DNA of 58,572 nt from an archaeon (GTDB lineage: Archaea > Hydrothermarchaeota > Hydrothermarchaeia > JALTZZ01), in assembly GCA_027051165.1 (NCBI GenBank), contig JALTZZ010000060.1, positions 1 through 58,572 on the forward strand, written 5' to 3'. Position 1 is the stretch's first letter; each line of letters begins with the position of its first letter. The notes below the pieces were generated by a model. That model saw only the letters and a list, made by a program, of their open reading frames with translations. It made no database searches and was not told the DNA's origin. Both the position numbers and the translations under genes were made by a program. Shown here piece by piece: positions 1 through 8,518 of this stretch.

Positions 1-1
1 C

Positions 2-109
2 TATAATAAATTAAAAAATGATTCGAGATTTGATGAATTAAAGTGTCTTATACAAAAAATTCAAACAAATATCTTTGGTATAATGTTAGAAAATGTTAAA
101 TGTTACTAA
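2..109 (+). CDS. 3' end of an unidentified gene (partial)
   Basis: An open frame enters from the left edge and stops at TAA 107-109, giving 35 residues ending in ENVKCY. It is too short to assign. Its position upstream of hsdR would fit the tail of another restriction or island gene, but no family motif is visible. It may be chance coding, since it is short and AT-rich. Confidence 0.3.
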   Translation, partial: YNKLKNDSRFDELKCLIQKIQTNIFGIMLENVKCY

Positions 110-201
110 AAGAAAATTAATGTTGGCTGAAAACTTCATGGTTAAAGATATGTTCACTTTATAAATATACATCATTAATGTTATCTTTTGACATATAATC
201 T

Positions 202-504
202 ATGAGACAAATTCCTTTAGAGCTTGAAAAAGATTTAGAGGAGATTTTTGGCGAACCCTTGGATAAAAGCATTATCAAGGCTTTAATAAATGAGCTAAAG
301 AGAAAGCTTTCTGAGTATATTCTTATAGATAAAATGATGAGGGAGAAGTATGGAATGAGCTTTGAGGAGTTTAAAGAAAAAAATATCGTTGAAAAGAAGG
401 GCTATTCTTTTGAGGTTGAAAGTGATTACTGCGACTGGGAGCTTGCTGTTGACGGCATTAAAACGATAAAGGAAAAGATAAAGAAGCTTGAGGAGCTTCT
501 ATGA
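202..504 (+). CDS. Putative antitoxin, partner of TumE-like toxin
   Basis: A 100-residue, mostly helical, charged protein without a recognisable DNA-binding motif. It ends in a segment with the pattern WELAVDGIKTIKEKI and overlaps the next gene by 4 nt, the tight coupling typical of antitoxin-toxin pairs. A TATA-like stretch (tttataaat near 160) lies upstream of the ATG. The antitoxin role is inferred from gene order and the partner's family resemblance. It sits directly ahead of hsdR, so the pair may guard the restriction locus. Confidence 0.5.
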   Translation: MRQIPLELEKDLEEIFGEPLDKSIIKALINELKRKLSEYILIDKMMREKYGMSFEEFKEKNIVEKKGYSFEVESDYCDWELAVDGIKTIKEKIKKLEELL

Positions 505-833
505 TTGATGAGTTTATTAAGGAGGTTGAAGAATCTGCAAAAAACTTCTCGCTAAAGATAGAAGTTGTTGCGAAAACTAAGAATGCTGTTAAAATAAAAG
601 TTCAAATAACTGAAAACATATATCTCCAGTTCTATTATAATAGCTTATCTGGAACAAAGAACTATGTTCTGATTGGATGGAACAGAAGACTTTTTGGTAG
701 AGATTGTATTGGTGGAAGATGGCACCTGCACCCTTTTGAGAATCCCGATGAGCATGTCTTTTGTGATGAAGTTCCAGTAAAGAATTTCTTTGAGGAAGTT
801 TTTGAAATTTTAATTAAAAATAAACTAATATAA
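501..833 (+). CDS. TumE-like (DUF6516-type) putative toxin
   Basis: A 110-residue protein with the aromatic/His core WHLHPFENPDEH near residue 75, preceded by a beta-rich region with NSLSGTK. This resembles the TumE/DUF6516 toxin family, where a conserved Trp-His...His cluster follows a small beta domain. It overlaps the upstream helical gene by 4 nt and ends 13 bp before hsdR. The family call rests on motif memory. The toxic activity (probably RNA-directed in the family) is inferred. Confidence 0.55.
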   Translation: MIDEFIKEVEESAKNFSLKIEVVAKTKNAVKIKVQITENIYLQFYYNSLSGTKNYVLIGWNRRLFGRDCIGGRWHLHPFENPDEHVFCDEVPVKNFFEEVFEILIKNKLI

Positions 834-845
834 GGTAGATAAAGA

Positions 846-3758
846 ATGAAGAGAGAGATGATACAGTCAGAAGAATACATTGCTAAGGAGCTGAAAAATC
901 TTGGCTGGAAGTATGTAGAGCAAAGTAGGCTTATTGTTGATCCTTCTCAACCCATTGCAGTAGAACATCTGAAAACCTCTTTAAAAAGGATAAATCCTGA
1001 AATAAGCGATAAAGAAGTAGAAGAGGTTATAAAAACGCTTGAATATACGCCTGTATCCTATGAGGGTGCTAAAAAGATTCTGAGGTATATAAAGTATGGT
1101 TTGCCAATAGAAGACCCAAAAACAAAGCTTCCAAAGGAGATAAAGCTGATAGATTATGATAATCCTGATAAAAACTCCTTTTTATATTCGAGGCAGGTTA
1201 GATATGGAATTGTTCCAGACATTGTTCTTTACATAAACGGCTTGCCGATTATGCTAATAGAGTGCAAGGCTATAAACGTTGGATGGAAAGAGGCTTATAA
1301 GCAGGTAAAAAGATATGAAAAAGAATTTCCTGAACTTTTCAAGTATGTTCAGCTTAGTTTGGCTGTGGCTGATAAGATAGTATACTTTCCAAACGTTCCT
1401 TGGAGCGAAGAAGTTTCAGTTTATGAGTGGAAACCAAACCCAATAGAATTCTTGGAAAAAGAGAAAATTCTTAACATTTTAAAATACTTTACCTTTTATA
1501 GGGAAAAAGATGGAAAAATTACAAAGGTTTTACCAAGGTATATGCAGTATAGAGCAGTAAACAGCATTGTTAACAGAGCTGTAAGGTATGCAAGAGGAGA
1601 AAGCGAGAGAAATAAGGGATTAATATGGCATTGGCAAGGTTCTGGAAAAACCCTTACAATGATTTTCTCTGCATATAAAATTCAGGATTTGCTTGGGAAT
1701 CCGACAATATTCTTTATAGTTGATAGAAGAGAGCTCCAAACTCAGCTAAAAGAAGAGCTTAGGGCTTTGAAGATAGGTTTTAAGGTTGTAAGGTCTATAC
1801 CACATTTGAAAAGAATTTTAACCCATGCTGATGGAGAAAGGGGAATTTTCATAGCATTGATTCAGAAGTTTAGGGAGGAGGAGTTTAGAGAGCTTATAAG
1901 CATGATTAAAGAAATAGGGAAAAAGAAGCTGAGCATAATGGATAGAAAAGATGTAGTGGTGCTTATAGATGAAGGTCATAGAACGCAATATGGAGACTTG
2001 GCGGCTGTTATGCGAACTGTGCTTAAAAAAGCCTCTTTCTTTGCATTTACAGGAACACCTATAGCGAAGGTTGGCAGAGATACATACGCTACGTTTGGAT
2101 ATGAAGACGAGCCTTACCTCGATAGATACTTTATAATTGACTCGATAAAAGACGGATATACTGTTAAAATAGCATATCAGGCAAGGCTTGATTTGGAGCA
2201 CCTTGACAGAGATTCATTAGAGGTATTTCTGTCATCGAAACTTGAGGAGATTCCAGAAGAGTATAGAGAGAAAGTTGAGGAAGATTTAAAGAAAAAGCTT
2301 AATGCTATAAAGGTTGTGCTGAAGAATCCAAAGAGAATAGAGAGAGTAGCAAGAGATATAGCTATGCACTACAAAAAGCATGTTGAACCCTTTAAGGCTA
2401 TGGTTGTTGCTGTTGATAGGGAAGCCTGCGTTCTGTATAAGGAAGCCCTTGATAAATTTCTTCCAGAGGATTACAGCGAGATTGTGATGACGTTTAACCA
2501 GAACGATACGGAGAAAATAAGAAAATATTTCGAAATTCTCAGAGAAAAATATAAAACAAAGGAACAGAAAGATATAAGAGAAGAGATTATAAGGAGATTT
2601 AAAAAAGAAAACGAAAAACCAAAGATATTAATTGTTACCGACATGCTTTTAACAGGGTTTGATGCTCCGATACTTCAGACAATGTATTTGGATAAGCCTC
2701 TTAAGGAGCATAGACTTTTGCAGGCTATAGCGAGGACAAACAGACCTTACATTAAAGATGGGGAAAACGTAAAAGGTGCTGGGCTTGTAATAGATTATAT
2801 CGGAATATTCAAGGAGCTTAAAAAGGCGTTGTCAATATACGATGAGGCAGATATAAGAGGTGTTGCATACAACATTGAGGAAATTAAGGAGGAACTGAAG
2901 AAAAAAATAAATGAGATAATGAAGATCTTTGATGGAATACCAAGAAACTTAGATAGGGAGACAATAGATAAAGCTATAAACAGAATTGAGGAACTTGATA
3001 AGGGGAATTTATTTAAAAAGCTTTACAGAGAAATAAGAAACCTATATAGATTGCTAATTGAAGAAAGGATAGAATTTAAGCAGGATTTTGATTGGCTTAC
3101 TGAGGTTTATTATGCATATTATAGGAAGGTTGAGGGTATAGATTCAGTTGAGATAGAGCAGAAAAGAGATCAGTTCTTTAAGGAGGCTCTGAGATTTATA
3201 CATGAAACTATAGATGTAGAGAAAATTAGGAAGGATTTTCCAATAGTTGAGCTTGATGAGGAGTTCTTGAAAAAGGTTATGAAGAAGGAGAAAGCGAGAT
3301 CGTTCTACGACCTTCTTTTTGCTGTAAACCGATATATAAAGAGGGGTGAAGCACTAATAACAGAAGATATAGTTGAAAGGGTTGAAAAAATCATTAAAAA
3401 CTGGAGGGAAAGAGAAAAAAATGTAGAGGAATTATATGATGAGCTTTTATCTGTTGCAAAAACAATTAATGAGAGAAGAAAGGAAATGGAAAGACTTAAG
3501 CTTACTCCTCTTGAATACTCTTTAATTTTAGCTCTTAGGAACCACATGAGAGCAAGCACAGAGGAGCTTATAGAAATTGCTAAAGAAATTATAAAAAATA
3601 CAGAAAAGGATAGATTTGAAGGGTGGAAAGAAAAAAGTGATGTTATAAAGAATATTTCAAAAAACATATTGTTTTTCCTCATTAAATATAGAGAAAGATT
3701 GGACAACATACAAAAGACGAGAGATGACATTGTTGAAAGTTTAATGAAGTGGGGATAA
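846..3758 (+). CDS. hsdR: Type I restriction enzyme R subunit
   Basis: The motor/nuclease subunit of a type I restriction-modification system. The N-terminal PD-(D/E)XK nuclease shows PDIVLY followed by the ECKA strand (about residues 124-140). The SF2 translocase follows: Walker A QGSGKT (about 262), DEGH (375), TGTP (402), LLTGFDAP (about 602) and ARTNRP (about 630). The C-terminal third is helical and would bind the methylase core. At 970 residues it is full length with no frameshift. No hsdM or hsdS is in the window. They must lie to the left or the gene is an orphan. A YgjP-type peptidase starts 1 bp after the stop, so the two are cotranscribed. Confidence 0.93.
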   Translation: MKREMIQSEEYIAKELKNLGWKYVEQSRLIVDPSQPIAVEHLKTSLKRINPEISDKEVEEVIKTLEYTPVSYEGAKKILRYIKYGLPIEDPKTKLPKEIKLIDYDNPDKNSFLYSRQVRYGIVPDIVLYINGLPIMLIECKAINVGWKEAYKQVKRYEKEFPELFKYVQLSLAVADKIVYFPNVPWSEEVSVYEWKPNPIEFLEKEKILNILKYFTFYREKDGKITKVLPRYMQYRAVNSIVNRAVRYARGESERNKGLIWHWQGSGKTLTMIFSAYKIQDLLGNPTIFFIVDRRELQTQLKEELRALKIGFKVVRSIPHLKRILTHADGERGIFIALIQKFREEEFRELISMIKEIGKKKLSIMDRKDVVVLIDEGHRTQYGDLAAVMRTVLKKASFFAFTGTPIAKVGRDTYATFGYEDEPYLDRYFIIDSIKDGYTVKIAYQARLDLEHLDRDSLEVFLSSKLEEIPEEYREKVEEDLKKKLNAIKVVLKNPKRIERVARDIAMHYKKHVEPFKAMVVAVDREACVLYKEALDKFLPEDYSEIVMTFNQNDTEKIRKYFEILREKYKTKEQKDIREEIIRRFKKENEKPKILIVTDMLLTGFDAPILQTMYLDKPLKEHRLLQAIARTNRPYIKDGENVKGAGLVIDYIGIFKELKKALSIYDEADIRGVAYNIEEIKEELKKKINEIMKIFDGIPRNLDRETIDKAINRIEELDKGNLFKKLYREIRNLYRLLIEERIEFKQDFDWLTEVYYAYYRKVEGIDSVEIEQKRDQFFKEALRFIHETIDVEKIRKDFPIVELDEEFLKKVMKKEKARSFYDLLFAVNRYIKRGEALITEDIVERVEKIIKNWREREKNVEELYDELLSVAKTINERRKEMERLKLTPLEYSLILALRNHMRASTEELIEIAKEIIKNTEKDRFEGWKEKSDVIKNISKNILFFLIKYRERLDNIQKTRDDIVESLMKWG

Positions 3759-3759
3759 T

Positions 3760-4407
3760 ATGGAGCTGATATATAGGAAAATAAAGCATGCAAGAATAGA
3801 AATAAAGCCTGATGGAAAAATTGTAGTAGTGGCACCTCCAAATACTGATATAAACAAAATTTTGGAGAAAAATAAGAAATGGATAGAGAAAAAGCTAAAA
3901 GAATTGGAAAAGATAAACAAAGAAATAGAAGGTAAGGAAAACATGCTTCTTTTAAACGGAAAATTTTATAAGCTTGAGAATGGAAGTAGAAAAATAAAAA
4001 TTGAAGATAGCACAATTCACTTCGATGGAGATTATAAAAAGCTCAAGAAATGGTTAAAAAATAAATTTAGAAGGGAAATTGAGGAGAAAGTCAAGCTATT
4101 TTCCTTTATACTCGGAACAAAGTATAAGAAGATATATATCAGAATGCAAAAAACGAAATGGGCAAGCTGTTCTTCTTCTGGAAATCTAAGCTTCAACTTA
4201 GCATTGCTTGCTCTTCCTGAAGAGATAAGAGATTATGTAATAATACATGAAATTGCCCATTTAATAGAGCCAAAGCATACGAAGAGGTTTTGGAAAATTG
4301 TTGAGAAATACTGCACAGATTACAAAAATGCGAGAAAAGAACTGAGTAAATATTGGATATATTTGGAGAGAAACAATGTTTGGAGAAAACTAAGGGAAAT
4401 AAAATAA
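3760..4407 (+). CDS. YgjP-type zinc metallopeptidase (DUF45)
   Basis: A 215-residue protein of the YgjP/SprT-like zinc metallopeptidase group. The zinc site HEIAH is at about residue 164, followed by EPKHTKRFW, which supplies the third His ligand. The N-terminal half is a small beta domain. Members of this family commonly travel with type I restriction operons. Here it begins right after hsdR, which supports a role in that system, for example controlling subunit levels. That role is inference. Both catalytic and ligand residues are intact. Confidence 0.82.
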   Translation: MELIYRKIKHARIEIKPDGKIVVVAPPNTDINKILEKNKKWIEKKLKELEKINKEIEGKENMLLLNGKFYKLENGSRKIKIEDSTIHFDGDYKKLKKWLKNKFRREIEEKVKLFSFILGTKYKKIYIRMQKTKWASCSSSGNLSFNLALLALPEEIRDYVIIHEIAHLIEPKHTKRFWKIVEKYCTDYKNARKELSKYWIYLERNNVWRKLREIK

Positions 4408-4415
4408 ATAAAAGT

Positions 4416-4571
4416 TTACTTACTCAGCTCCTCAATCAGACTAACTAAAATTTCCTCCCTAATTCTATATCCCTTTCTAACGAGTTCCAGAAGGATAACT
4501 CTAAGATCATCCTTGGAAATATTTCCTAAGCTGTAGGCTTTTGTGAGAATCCATATAGTTTTCTTTGGCTT
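4416..4571 (-). pseudogene. C-terminal remnant of a PIN-domain protein (DUF3368)
   Basis: On the minus strand, a frame ending at TAA (4416-4418) encodes a tail with LLELVRKGYRIREEIL. This matches the usual C-terminal element of DUF3368 PIN proteins (a helix, then G-[YF]-R-I-S-E). The frame is closed upstream by a stop, and no PIN catalytic core is present. It is read as a decayed VapC-like toxin gene, consistent with an accessory island. The family match is from recall of the motif. Confidence 0.45.
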
Positions 4572-4635
4572 CAAACAAAAACTTGTAAACTTCTAATAAA
4601 CCAAGTTTTTTAAATCTTGAGGATAAAATAATATC

Positions 4636-5079
4636 ATGAACTACTGGCTATGCATAACAACAGAGGATAACTGGAAGGTTATTAAGGAGAAGAATGTTTG
4701 GGGAGTTCCGGAAAGGCATAAGAACACCATAGCTAAGGTAAAACCAAAGGATAAGCTTTTGATATATCTAAAGCAGGAGAGAAAGAAGGATAAGATCGTT
4801 GAGCCGAGGATAGTTGCAGCCTATGAGGTTGCTTCTGAGGTTTACAGGGATTCTAAAAAGATTTTTAAATCTCCGCCTAACATGAGGAATGAAACCTTTC
4901 CTCTGAGGATAAAGATAAAGCCCGTGAAAATCTTTAAAAAGCCTGTTGACTTTAAATCCTTAATCCCAGAGCTCAAGTTCATTAAGAACAAGCAGAAGTG
5001 GACAGGGCACTTAATGGGCAAGGCTATGAGACAAATTCCAAAGGAGGACTACGAACTTATAATGAGCAAGGCTCAATAA
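4636..5079 (+). CDS. EVE-domain protein
   Basis: A 147-residue single-domain EVE (PUA-like) protein: it opens with MNYWLCITT, has WGVPERHK (about residue 24), the strand KLLIYLK, and ends in the helix tail LIMSKA. EVE domains bind modified bases in DNA or RNA and are often found in defence islands near restriction systems. A T-rich TATA-like element (tttttaaat near 4608) lies about 25 nt before the ATG and no Shine-Dalgarno is visible, so the mRNA is probably leaderless. It overlaps the converging gene by 7 bp. The ligand is unknown. Confidence 0.75.
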   Translation: MNYWLCITTEDNWKVIKEKNVWGVPERHKNTIAKVKPKDKLLIYLKQERKKDKIVEPRIVAAYEVASEVYRDSKKIFKSPPNMRNETFPLRIKIKPVKIFKKPVDFKSLIPELKFIKNKQKWTGHLMGKAMRQIPKEDYELIMSKAQ

Positions 5080-5396
5080 TATCTTATCTCGCCTTTCTCT
5101 TCAGCCTCGTAATATTCTTTTAACCCCTTTTCAATGCTTTCGGCATGAATAATCTTAACTGACACTTTCCCAACCTTAGATTCAACCAGATATTCTATCA
5201 CAGCTGTGAGAGTTTTTGGATTGAAATAGCTTGAATACAGGTCAACACCCTTAATTTCTCCCAAATCTTCTTTGATGGAATTTTTAACAATCTCAAAAGG
5301 CTTTATTTTATCTTTTTCAAAAATCTCTGCAAGCTCTTCAAAAGATAGGTTTAGCTCTGTAAATGTGTCCATGAAACAAACATAGGTTCTGTTCAT
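5073..5396 (-). CDS. Hypothetical element-associated protein
   Basis: No family recognised. The ORF can extend to an ATG at 5486, but the start at 5396 (MNRTYV) is preferred. A TATA-like CTTAAAAAA lies at 5454-5465, and the TCACAGCTGTGA palindrome at 5431-5442 would then sit near the transcription start rather than in codons. The protein is about 107 residues, mixed alpha/beta, with an acidic C-terminus. A second palindrome copy at 5198 lies inside the coding frame. It may share a bidirectional promoter with the 90-residue gene at 5485. Confidence 0.5.
   Translation of the reverse strand: MNRTYVCFMDTFTELNLSFEELAEIFEKDKIKPFEIVKNSIKEDLGEIKGVDLYSSYFNPKTLTAVIEYLVESKVGKVSVKIIHAESIEKGLKEYYEAEEKGEIRYY
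5198..5209. repeat. TCACAGCTGTGA palindrome, copy 1
   Basis: A perfect 12-bp palindrome, flanked on the right by GAG. It lies inside the minus-strand hypothetical gene, where it encodes part of LTAVIEYL. It is one of ten copies confined to the two flanks of the window. Confidence 0.8.
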
Positions 5397-5430
5397 CTCT
5401 ATAGGCAAGAGGGTTAACCTTTGAATATCT

Positions 5431-5442
5431 TCACAGCTGTGA
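5431..5442. repeat. TCACAGCTGTGA palindrome, copy 2
   Basis: A perfect copy in the divergent promoter region between the genes starting at 5396 (-) and 5485 (+). It lies next to a bidirectional T/A-rich TATA-like element at 5454-5465, an operator-like position. Confidence 0.8.
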
Positions 5443-5484
5443 GAAATCGTCAATTTTTTAAGCATAAAACATAGAGCAAAAATC

Positions 5485-5757
5485 ATGATCGTGAGAATAC
5501 TCCCAGAGAAAGATAGAGTTATGGGGTTAATAATATTTGGCGGTCTCTACGATTTGTTAGAGTTTGACTGGAAGGAAACAAAGTGCGATGAGTGTGGAGA
5601 GGTTGTTTTATACTATAAAGAGATACCCGAAGATGCAAAGAAGGTTTACATGAAGTGTGCCGAAAAGCTCTATCCTGAGGAGTTCTACGAGACTATAAAG
5701 AGAGGTTATATAAGAGGCATGAAAAAGTATCTTGAAAGAACAAGATACATACAGTAG
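5485..5757 (+). CDS. Small hypothetical protein with CxxC pair
   Basis: 90 residues, no family recognised. A CDECG knuckle (about residue 33) is followed by a single further Cys (CAEKL), so metal binding is possible but incomplete. The ATG at 5485 lies about 25 nt downstream of a TTTTTTAAG element and lacks a Shine-Dalgarno, fitting a leaderless transcript. An internal ATG at 5521 is an alternative. The gene is bracketed by palindrome copies at 5431 and 5785, the arrangement also seen around the VapBC modules on the right flank. Confidence 0.5.
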   Translation: MIVRILPEKDRVMGLIIFGGLYDLLEFDWKETKCDECGEVVLYYKEIPEDAKKVYMKCAEKLYPEEFYETIKRGYIRGMKKYLERTRYIQ

Positions 5758-5784
5758 CAAACTTCCATTTCTCTTTTCATGTTT

Positions 5785-5796
5785 TCACAGCTGTGA
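5785..5796. repeat. TCACAGCTGTGA palindrome, copy 3
   Basis: A perfect copy that forms the last codons and the stop of the recombinase gene (Ser-Gln-Leu-stop on the minus strand) and ends the interval holding the 90-residue gene. Confidence 0.85.
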
Positions 5797-6630
5797 GGAT
5801 TCATATACCTTCACAGAGCCAAGGAGACGTTTTTCTCTGAGGTAGGAAAACATCTCGTATAGTTCATCAGCAACCTTGGAATACCACTCATCTGCACTCG
5901 TTTCCCTCGCCAAATAGTGCATCGCTCCCACGTTTATCGGATTTCTTCCCTGAATGAAGTCAACAACGTCGGCTGGAACACCTTTTCTAAACAGAAAGTT
6001 GTAGTGCCACTTCCTCAAATACTTCAGCCTTATCTTCCTTCTCTTAAAGTAGTTTTTGACCCCAGCAACGGTTATATCAAGCCTTTTGAGCTTCTTAGTG
6101 AACTTTAATGGTATGTAAACGAAGTAAACGTTTTTAGTTCTCCTTAAATAGTTCAGAGGATACTTCGCAAAGTTCTTGTATCTTATCAAGTTATTTTCAT
6201 CATAGTTTTTAAGCATGTGAACCGCTTCCCTTATTCTTATACCGCTGTAACAGAGGAACTCGTAGAGAATCCTGTATTTCTCCATGTCTATTCTCATGTA
6301 GTCCCTTAGAACTTTCTCCGTGGGAGGTCTGTATGTATCTATACCACCTTTGGGAATCTTCACAAGCTTTCTGTATATCATCAGCGAGTTGAAGTCCAGA
6401 ATTCCCGTTTCCTCGCAGAAGTTGAAAAGATTTCTTAAAGCCGTTCTCAAGTGTCTTTTGCCCCTTTCCACATTGAGCAGGCTTAAAATAGCGTTTATGT
6501 CAACTTTTCCGTTAACGTATCTGTCGAGATAGCTTATCATCTTCTTTGCATGCTCCTTGCTAACCCTCTGGTAGAGCCATGCTATAAACCGCTCTCTTAT
6601 TGCATGGTAGTCTATCGGCTTAGCCTCCAT
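5785..6630 (-). CDS. Tyrosine recombinase / integrase (archaeal XerA-like)
   Basis: A site-specific DNA recombinase of about 281 residues. The N-terminal SAM-like core-binding region contains QRVSKEHAKKMISYLDRY. The catalytic domain shows SGIRIREAV (first Arg, about residue 135), the LRKWHYNFL box (second Arg/His region), GVPADVVDFIQGR and the C-terminal MHYLAR with the nucleophilic Tyr. All canonical boxes are present, so it looks active. The ORF allows TTG at 6645, but ATG at 6630 lies about 25 nt after a TTTTAAAA element and would be leaderless. The 120-bp inverted repeat next to tRNA-Gly lies directly upstream. The stop is embedded in a palindrome copy, giving the terminus SSQL. Confidence 0.88.
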   Translation of the reverse strand: MEAKPIDYHAIRERFIAWLYQRVSKEHAKKMISYLDRYVNGKVDINAILSLLNVERGKRHLRTALRNLFNFCEETGILDFNSLMIYRKLVKIPKGGIDTYRPPTEKVLRDYMRIDMEKYRILYEFLCYSGIRIREAVHMLKNYDENNLIRYKNFAKYPLNYLRRTKNVYFVYIPLKFTKKLKRLDITVAGVKNYFKRRKIRLKYLRKWHYNFLFRKGVPADVVDFIQGRNPINVGAMHYLARETSADEWYSKVADELYEMFSYLREKRLLGSVKVYESSQL

Positions 6631-6651
6631 CAGCAAATACTTCAAGTTTTA

Positions 6652-6770
6652 AAAGTCATTCCCATACTCGTGTATGGGATTACAAAAATTGTTGAAGGTA
6701 TTAGTAACTCCGGGACGAAGAGTATTAGTAACATGAGAAGCTCTGTTTAAGTTGTTTTCAAAAAATGAAG
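6652..6770 (-). repeat. Left copy of inverted 120-bp att-like repeat
   Basis: It begins at the 3' end of tRNA-Gly and runs to the recombinase gene. It contains two direct copies of GTTACTAATAC (arm-type-site-like) and the dyad CCCATACTCGTGTATGGG with a 4-nt centre. The stretch from about 6652 to 6732 matches 55198-55277 in reverse complement with only a few differences, and weaker similarity continues to both tRNA ends. It is read as an integrase attachment region. Confidence 0.8.
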
Positions 6771-6843
6771 TGCGACCGCCGGGATTTGAACCCGGGCTAC
6801 GGGTTTGGCAGACCCGTGTCCTACCAGGCTAGACTACGGTCGC
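6771..6843 (-). tRNA. tRNA-Gly (GCC)
   Basis: A cloverleaf on the minus strand: acceptor GCGACCG/CGGTCGC, anticodon stem CGGGT/ACCCG with loop CTGCCAA (anticodon GCC), and T-arm with GGTTCAAATCC. The discriminator is A and no 3' CCA is encoded. No intron is seen. A TATA-like tttatattttatat lies just upstream (6848-6862). The DNA after its 3' end is the att-like repeat. Confidence 0.93.
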
Positions 6844-6847
6844 TTGA

Positions 6848-6866
6848 CCGATATAAAATATAAAGG
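6848..6866 (-). promoter_or_regulatory. TATA/BRE of tRNA-Gly
   Basis: On the minus strand, a strongly AT-only box (CTTTATATTTTATAT) lies a few bases upstream of the tRNA 5' end, the usual archaeal tRNA promoter position allowing for a short leader. Confidence 0.5.
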
Positions 6867-6958
6867 TTATTGTCGTAAAAGGTTTTAGAAATTGGACAAA
6901 GTTTATTATTTATGAGATTTTATACATGTGTTAATTTCCTATAAAAGGCGGTGGTTAA

Positions 6959-8512
6959 ATGTGGAACGCAAAAGAGATAGAAGAGCTTGCAGAAGAGAAC
7001 TTTGAGAAAGCATGGATGGAAACAAAGAATCTGCTTCCAAAAAAGAATTTGGACAAAATATATCCATTAACAAAAGTTAAGCAAGGGAAGCCGCATATAC
7101 TGTTTGAAACTATTCAGAAACTTAGAGAGGCTTATATAAAGCTTGGTTTCGAAGAAGTTGTAAATCCAATATTTATCGAGGAAAAAGAGGTATATAAACA
7201 GTTTGGTAATGAAGCACAAGCTATTTTGGATAGATGTTATTACTTAGCAGGCTTGCCAAGACCTGATGTTGGAATGAGTGAAGAAAAGATAGAGAAATTA
7301 AAAAAAATAGTAGAGATTGATGATAAAAAAATAGAAAAACTTAGAGAAGTTTTACATGCATATAAAAAAGGAGCTTTTGGTGGTGATGATTTAATATACA
7401 AAATAGCCGAAGTCATAGAAACAGATGATGTTGTCGCAACAAGAGTTTTAAATGAAGTTTTTCCAGAGTTTAAGGAGCTGAAACCTATAGCTACAAGAAT
7501 CACCTTAAGAAGTCACATGACAAGCGGATGGTTTTTAACGCTTGCAAGCCTAATTGGTAAAAAACCACTTCCAATAAAGCTTTTCTCAATAGACAGATGC
7601 TTTAGAAGGGAGCAGAGGGAAGATGAAACACACCTTAGAAGTTACTTTTCAGCGAGCTGTGTTGTTGTTAGTGAAGATGTAACTGTTGAAGATGGAAAGC
7701 TCATAGCAGAAGCCCTTCTTGAAAACTTTGGATTCACAAAGTTTAAGTTTAAGCTCGATGAAAAGAGATCAAAATACTATGCTCCGGATACGCAAACCGA
7801 GGTATATGCTTACAGCAGCAAAACAGGCTGGGTAGAAATAGCAACGTTTGGGATATACAGCCCTGTTGCTCTTTCAAGATACAAAATAGAATATCCAGTT
7901 TTAAACCTCGGCTTAGGGGTTGAGCGCTTAGCCATGGTTTTGGAAAATGCAGAAGATGTAAGAGAGCTTATCTATCCACAGTTTTATAAGGAGATAACCT
8001 TAAGCGACAGAGAAATAGCGAGCATGCTTAAACTTGAGGAAACGCCAAGAAGTAAAGAGGGTTTTGAGATTGCAGAATCTATCATAAAGGCGTGTGAAGA
8101 GCATGCAGATGCTGAATCTCCCTGCGAATTTTTAGCTTATCGTGGAAAGATCTTTGACAGAACTGTAGAGGTGAAAGTTGTTGAAAGGGAAGAAAACCAG
8201 AAACTCCTTGGTCCAGCAGCTTTTAACAAGATTTATATAATAGATGGCAATATATACGGATTAGCACAGAGTGATAAGGGATTGTTTATAGGATTGAGAT
8301 ATATAGATGCAATAGCATACAAAGTAGCATCTCTTGTTGAAAAAAATGCCCTTGTTGGAAATGATTTTGAATATAAAGTTAAAATTGTTAGAAATCTTGG
8401 AGATATAAACCTAAGGCTTGATGAGGCTGTATTGAGATATATTACAACAAAGAAAAAGAAAATAGATGTTAGAGGTCCAGTATTTATAACTGTAACGGTA
8501 AAATATAAGTGA
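6959..8512 (+). CDS. sepS: O-phosphoseryl-tRNA(Cys) synthetase
   Basis: A class II synthetase that charges tRNA-Cys with O-phosphoserine, the first step of the archaeal indirect cysteine route. The partner SepCysS is not in the window. At 517 residues it is close to the family's usual length. Visible motifs: ITLRSHMTSGW (about 180), motif 2 FRREQREDETHLRS (about 218), and motif 3 GLGVERLAMVLE (about 321). The start is ATG with GGTGG upstream. The next gene, a PP-loop protein, starts 6 bp after the stop, so they form an operon. Its presence ties the genome to methanogens, Archaeoglobi or close relatives. Confidence 0.93.
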   Translation: MWNAKEIEELAEENFEKAWMETKNLLPKKNLDKIYPLTKVKQGKPHILFETIQKLREAYIKLGFEEVVNPIFIEEKEVYKQFGNEAQAILDRCYYLAGLPRPDVGMSEEKIEKLKKIVEIDDKKIEKLREVLHAYKKGAFGGDDLIYKIAEVIETDDVVATRVLNEVFPEFKELKPIATRITLRSHMTSGWFLTLASLIGKKPLPIKLFSIDRCFRREQREDETHLRSYFSASCVVVSEDVTVEDGKLIAEALLENFGFTKFKFKLDEKRSKYYAPDTQTEVYAYSSKTGWVEIATFGIYSPVALSRYKIEYPVLNLGLGVERLAMVLENAEDVRELIYPQFYKEITLSDREIASMLKLEETPRSKEGFEIAESIIKACEEHADAESPCEFLAYRGKIFDRTVEVKVVEREENQKLLGPAAFNKIYIIDGNIYGLAQSDKGLFIGLRYIDAIAYKVASLVEKNALVGNDFEYKVKIVRNLGDINLRLDEAVLRYITTKKKKIDVRGPVFITVTVKYK

Positions 8513-8518
8513 GGGGGA

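Noticed and set aside
846-4407. hsdR-YgjP as part of the palindrome-bearing element
   Set aside because: No palindrome copy was seen left of 5198, so membership of this segment in the integrated element is unsupported.
5073-5486. Full-length start at 5486 for the minus-strand hypothetical gene
   Set aside because: The extra N-terminus would overlap the divergent promoter and the palindrome at 5431. The internal ATG at 5396 gives a cleaner layout, though this is not proven.
6771-6843. tRNA-Gly and tRNA-Lys as exact integration-generated duplicates (partial tRNA copies) on the element side
   Set aside because: No duplicated tRNA 3' fragment was found beyond the att-like repeats; only the generic T-arm sequence is shared between the two tRNAs.
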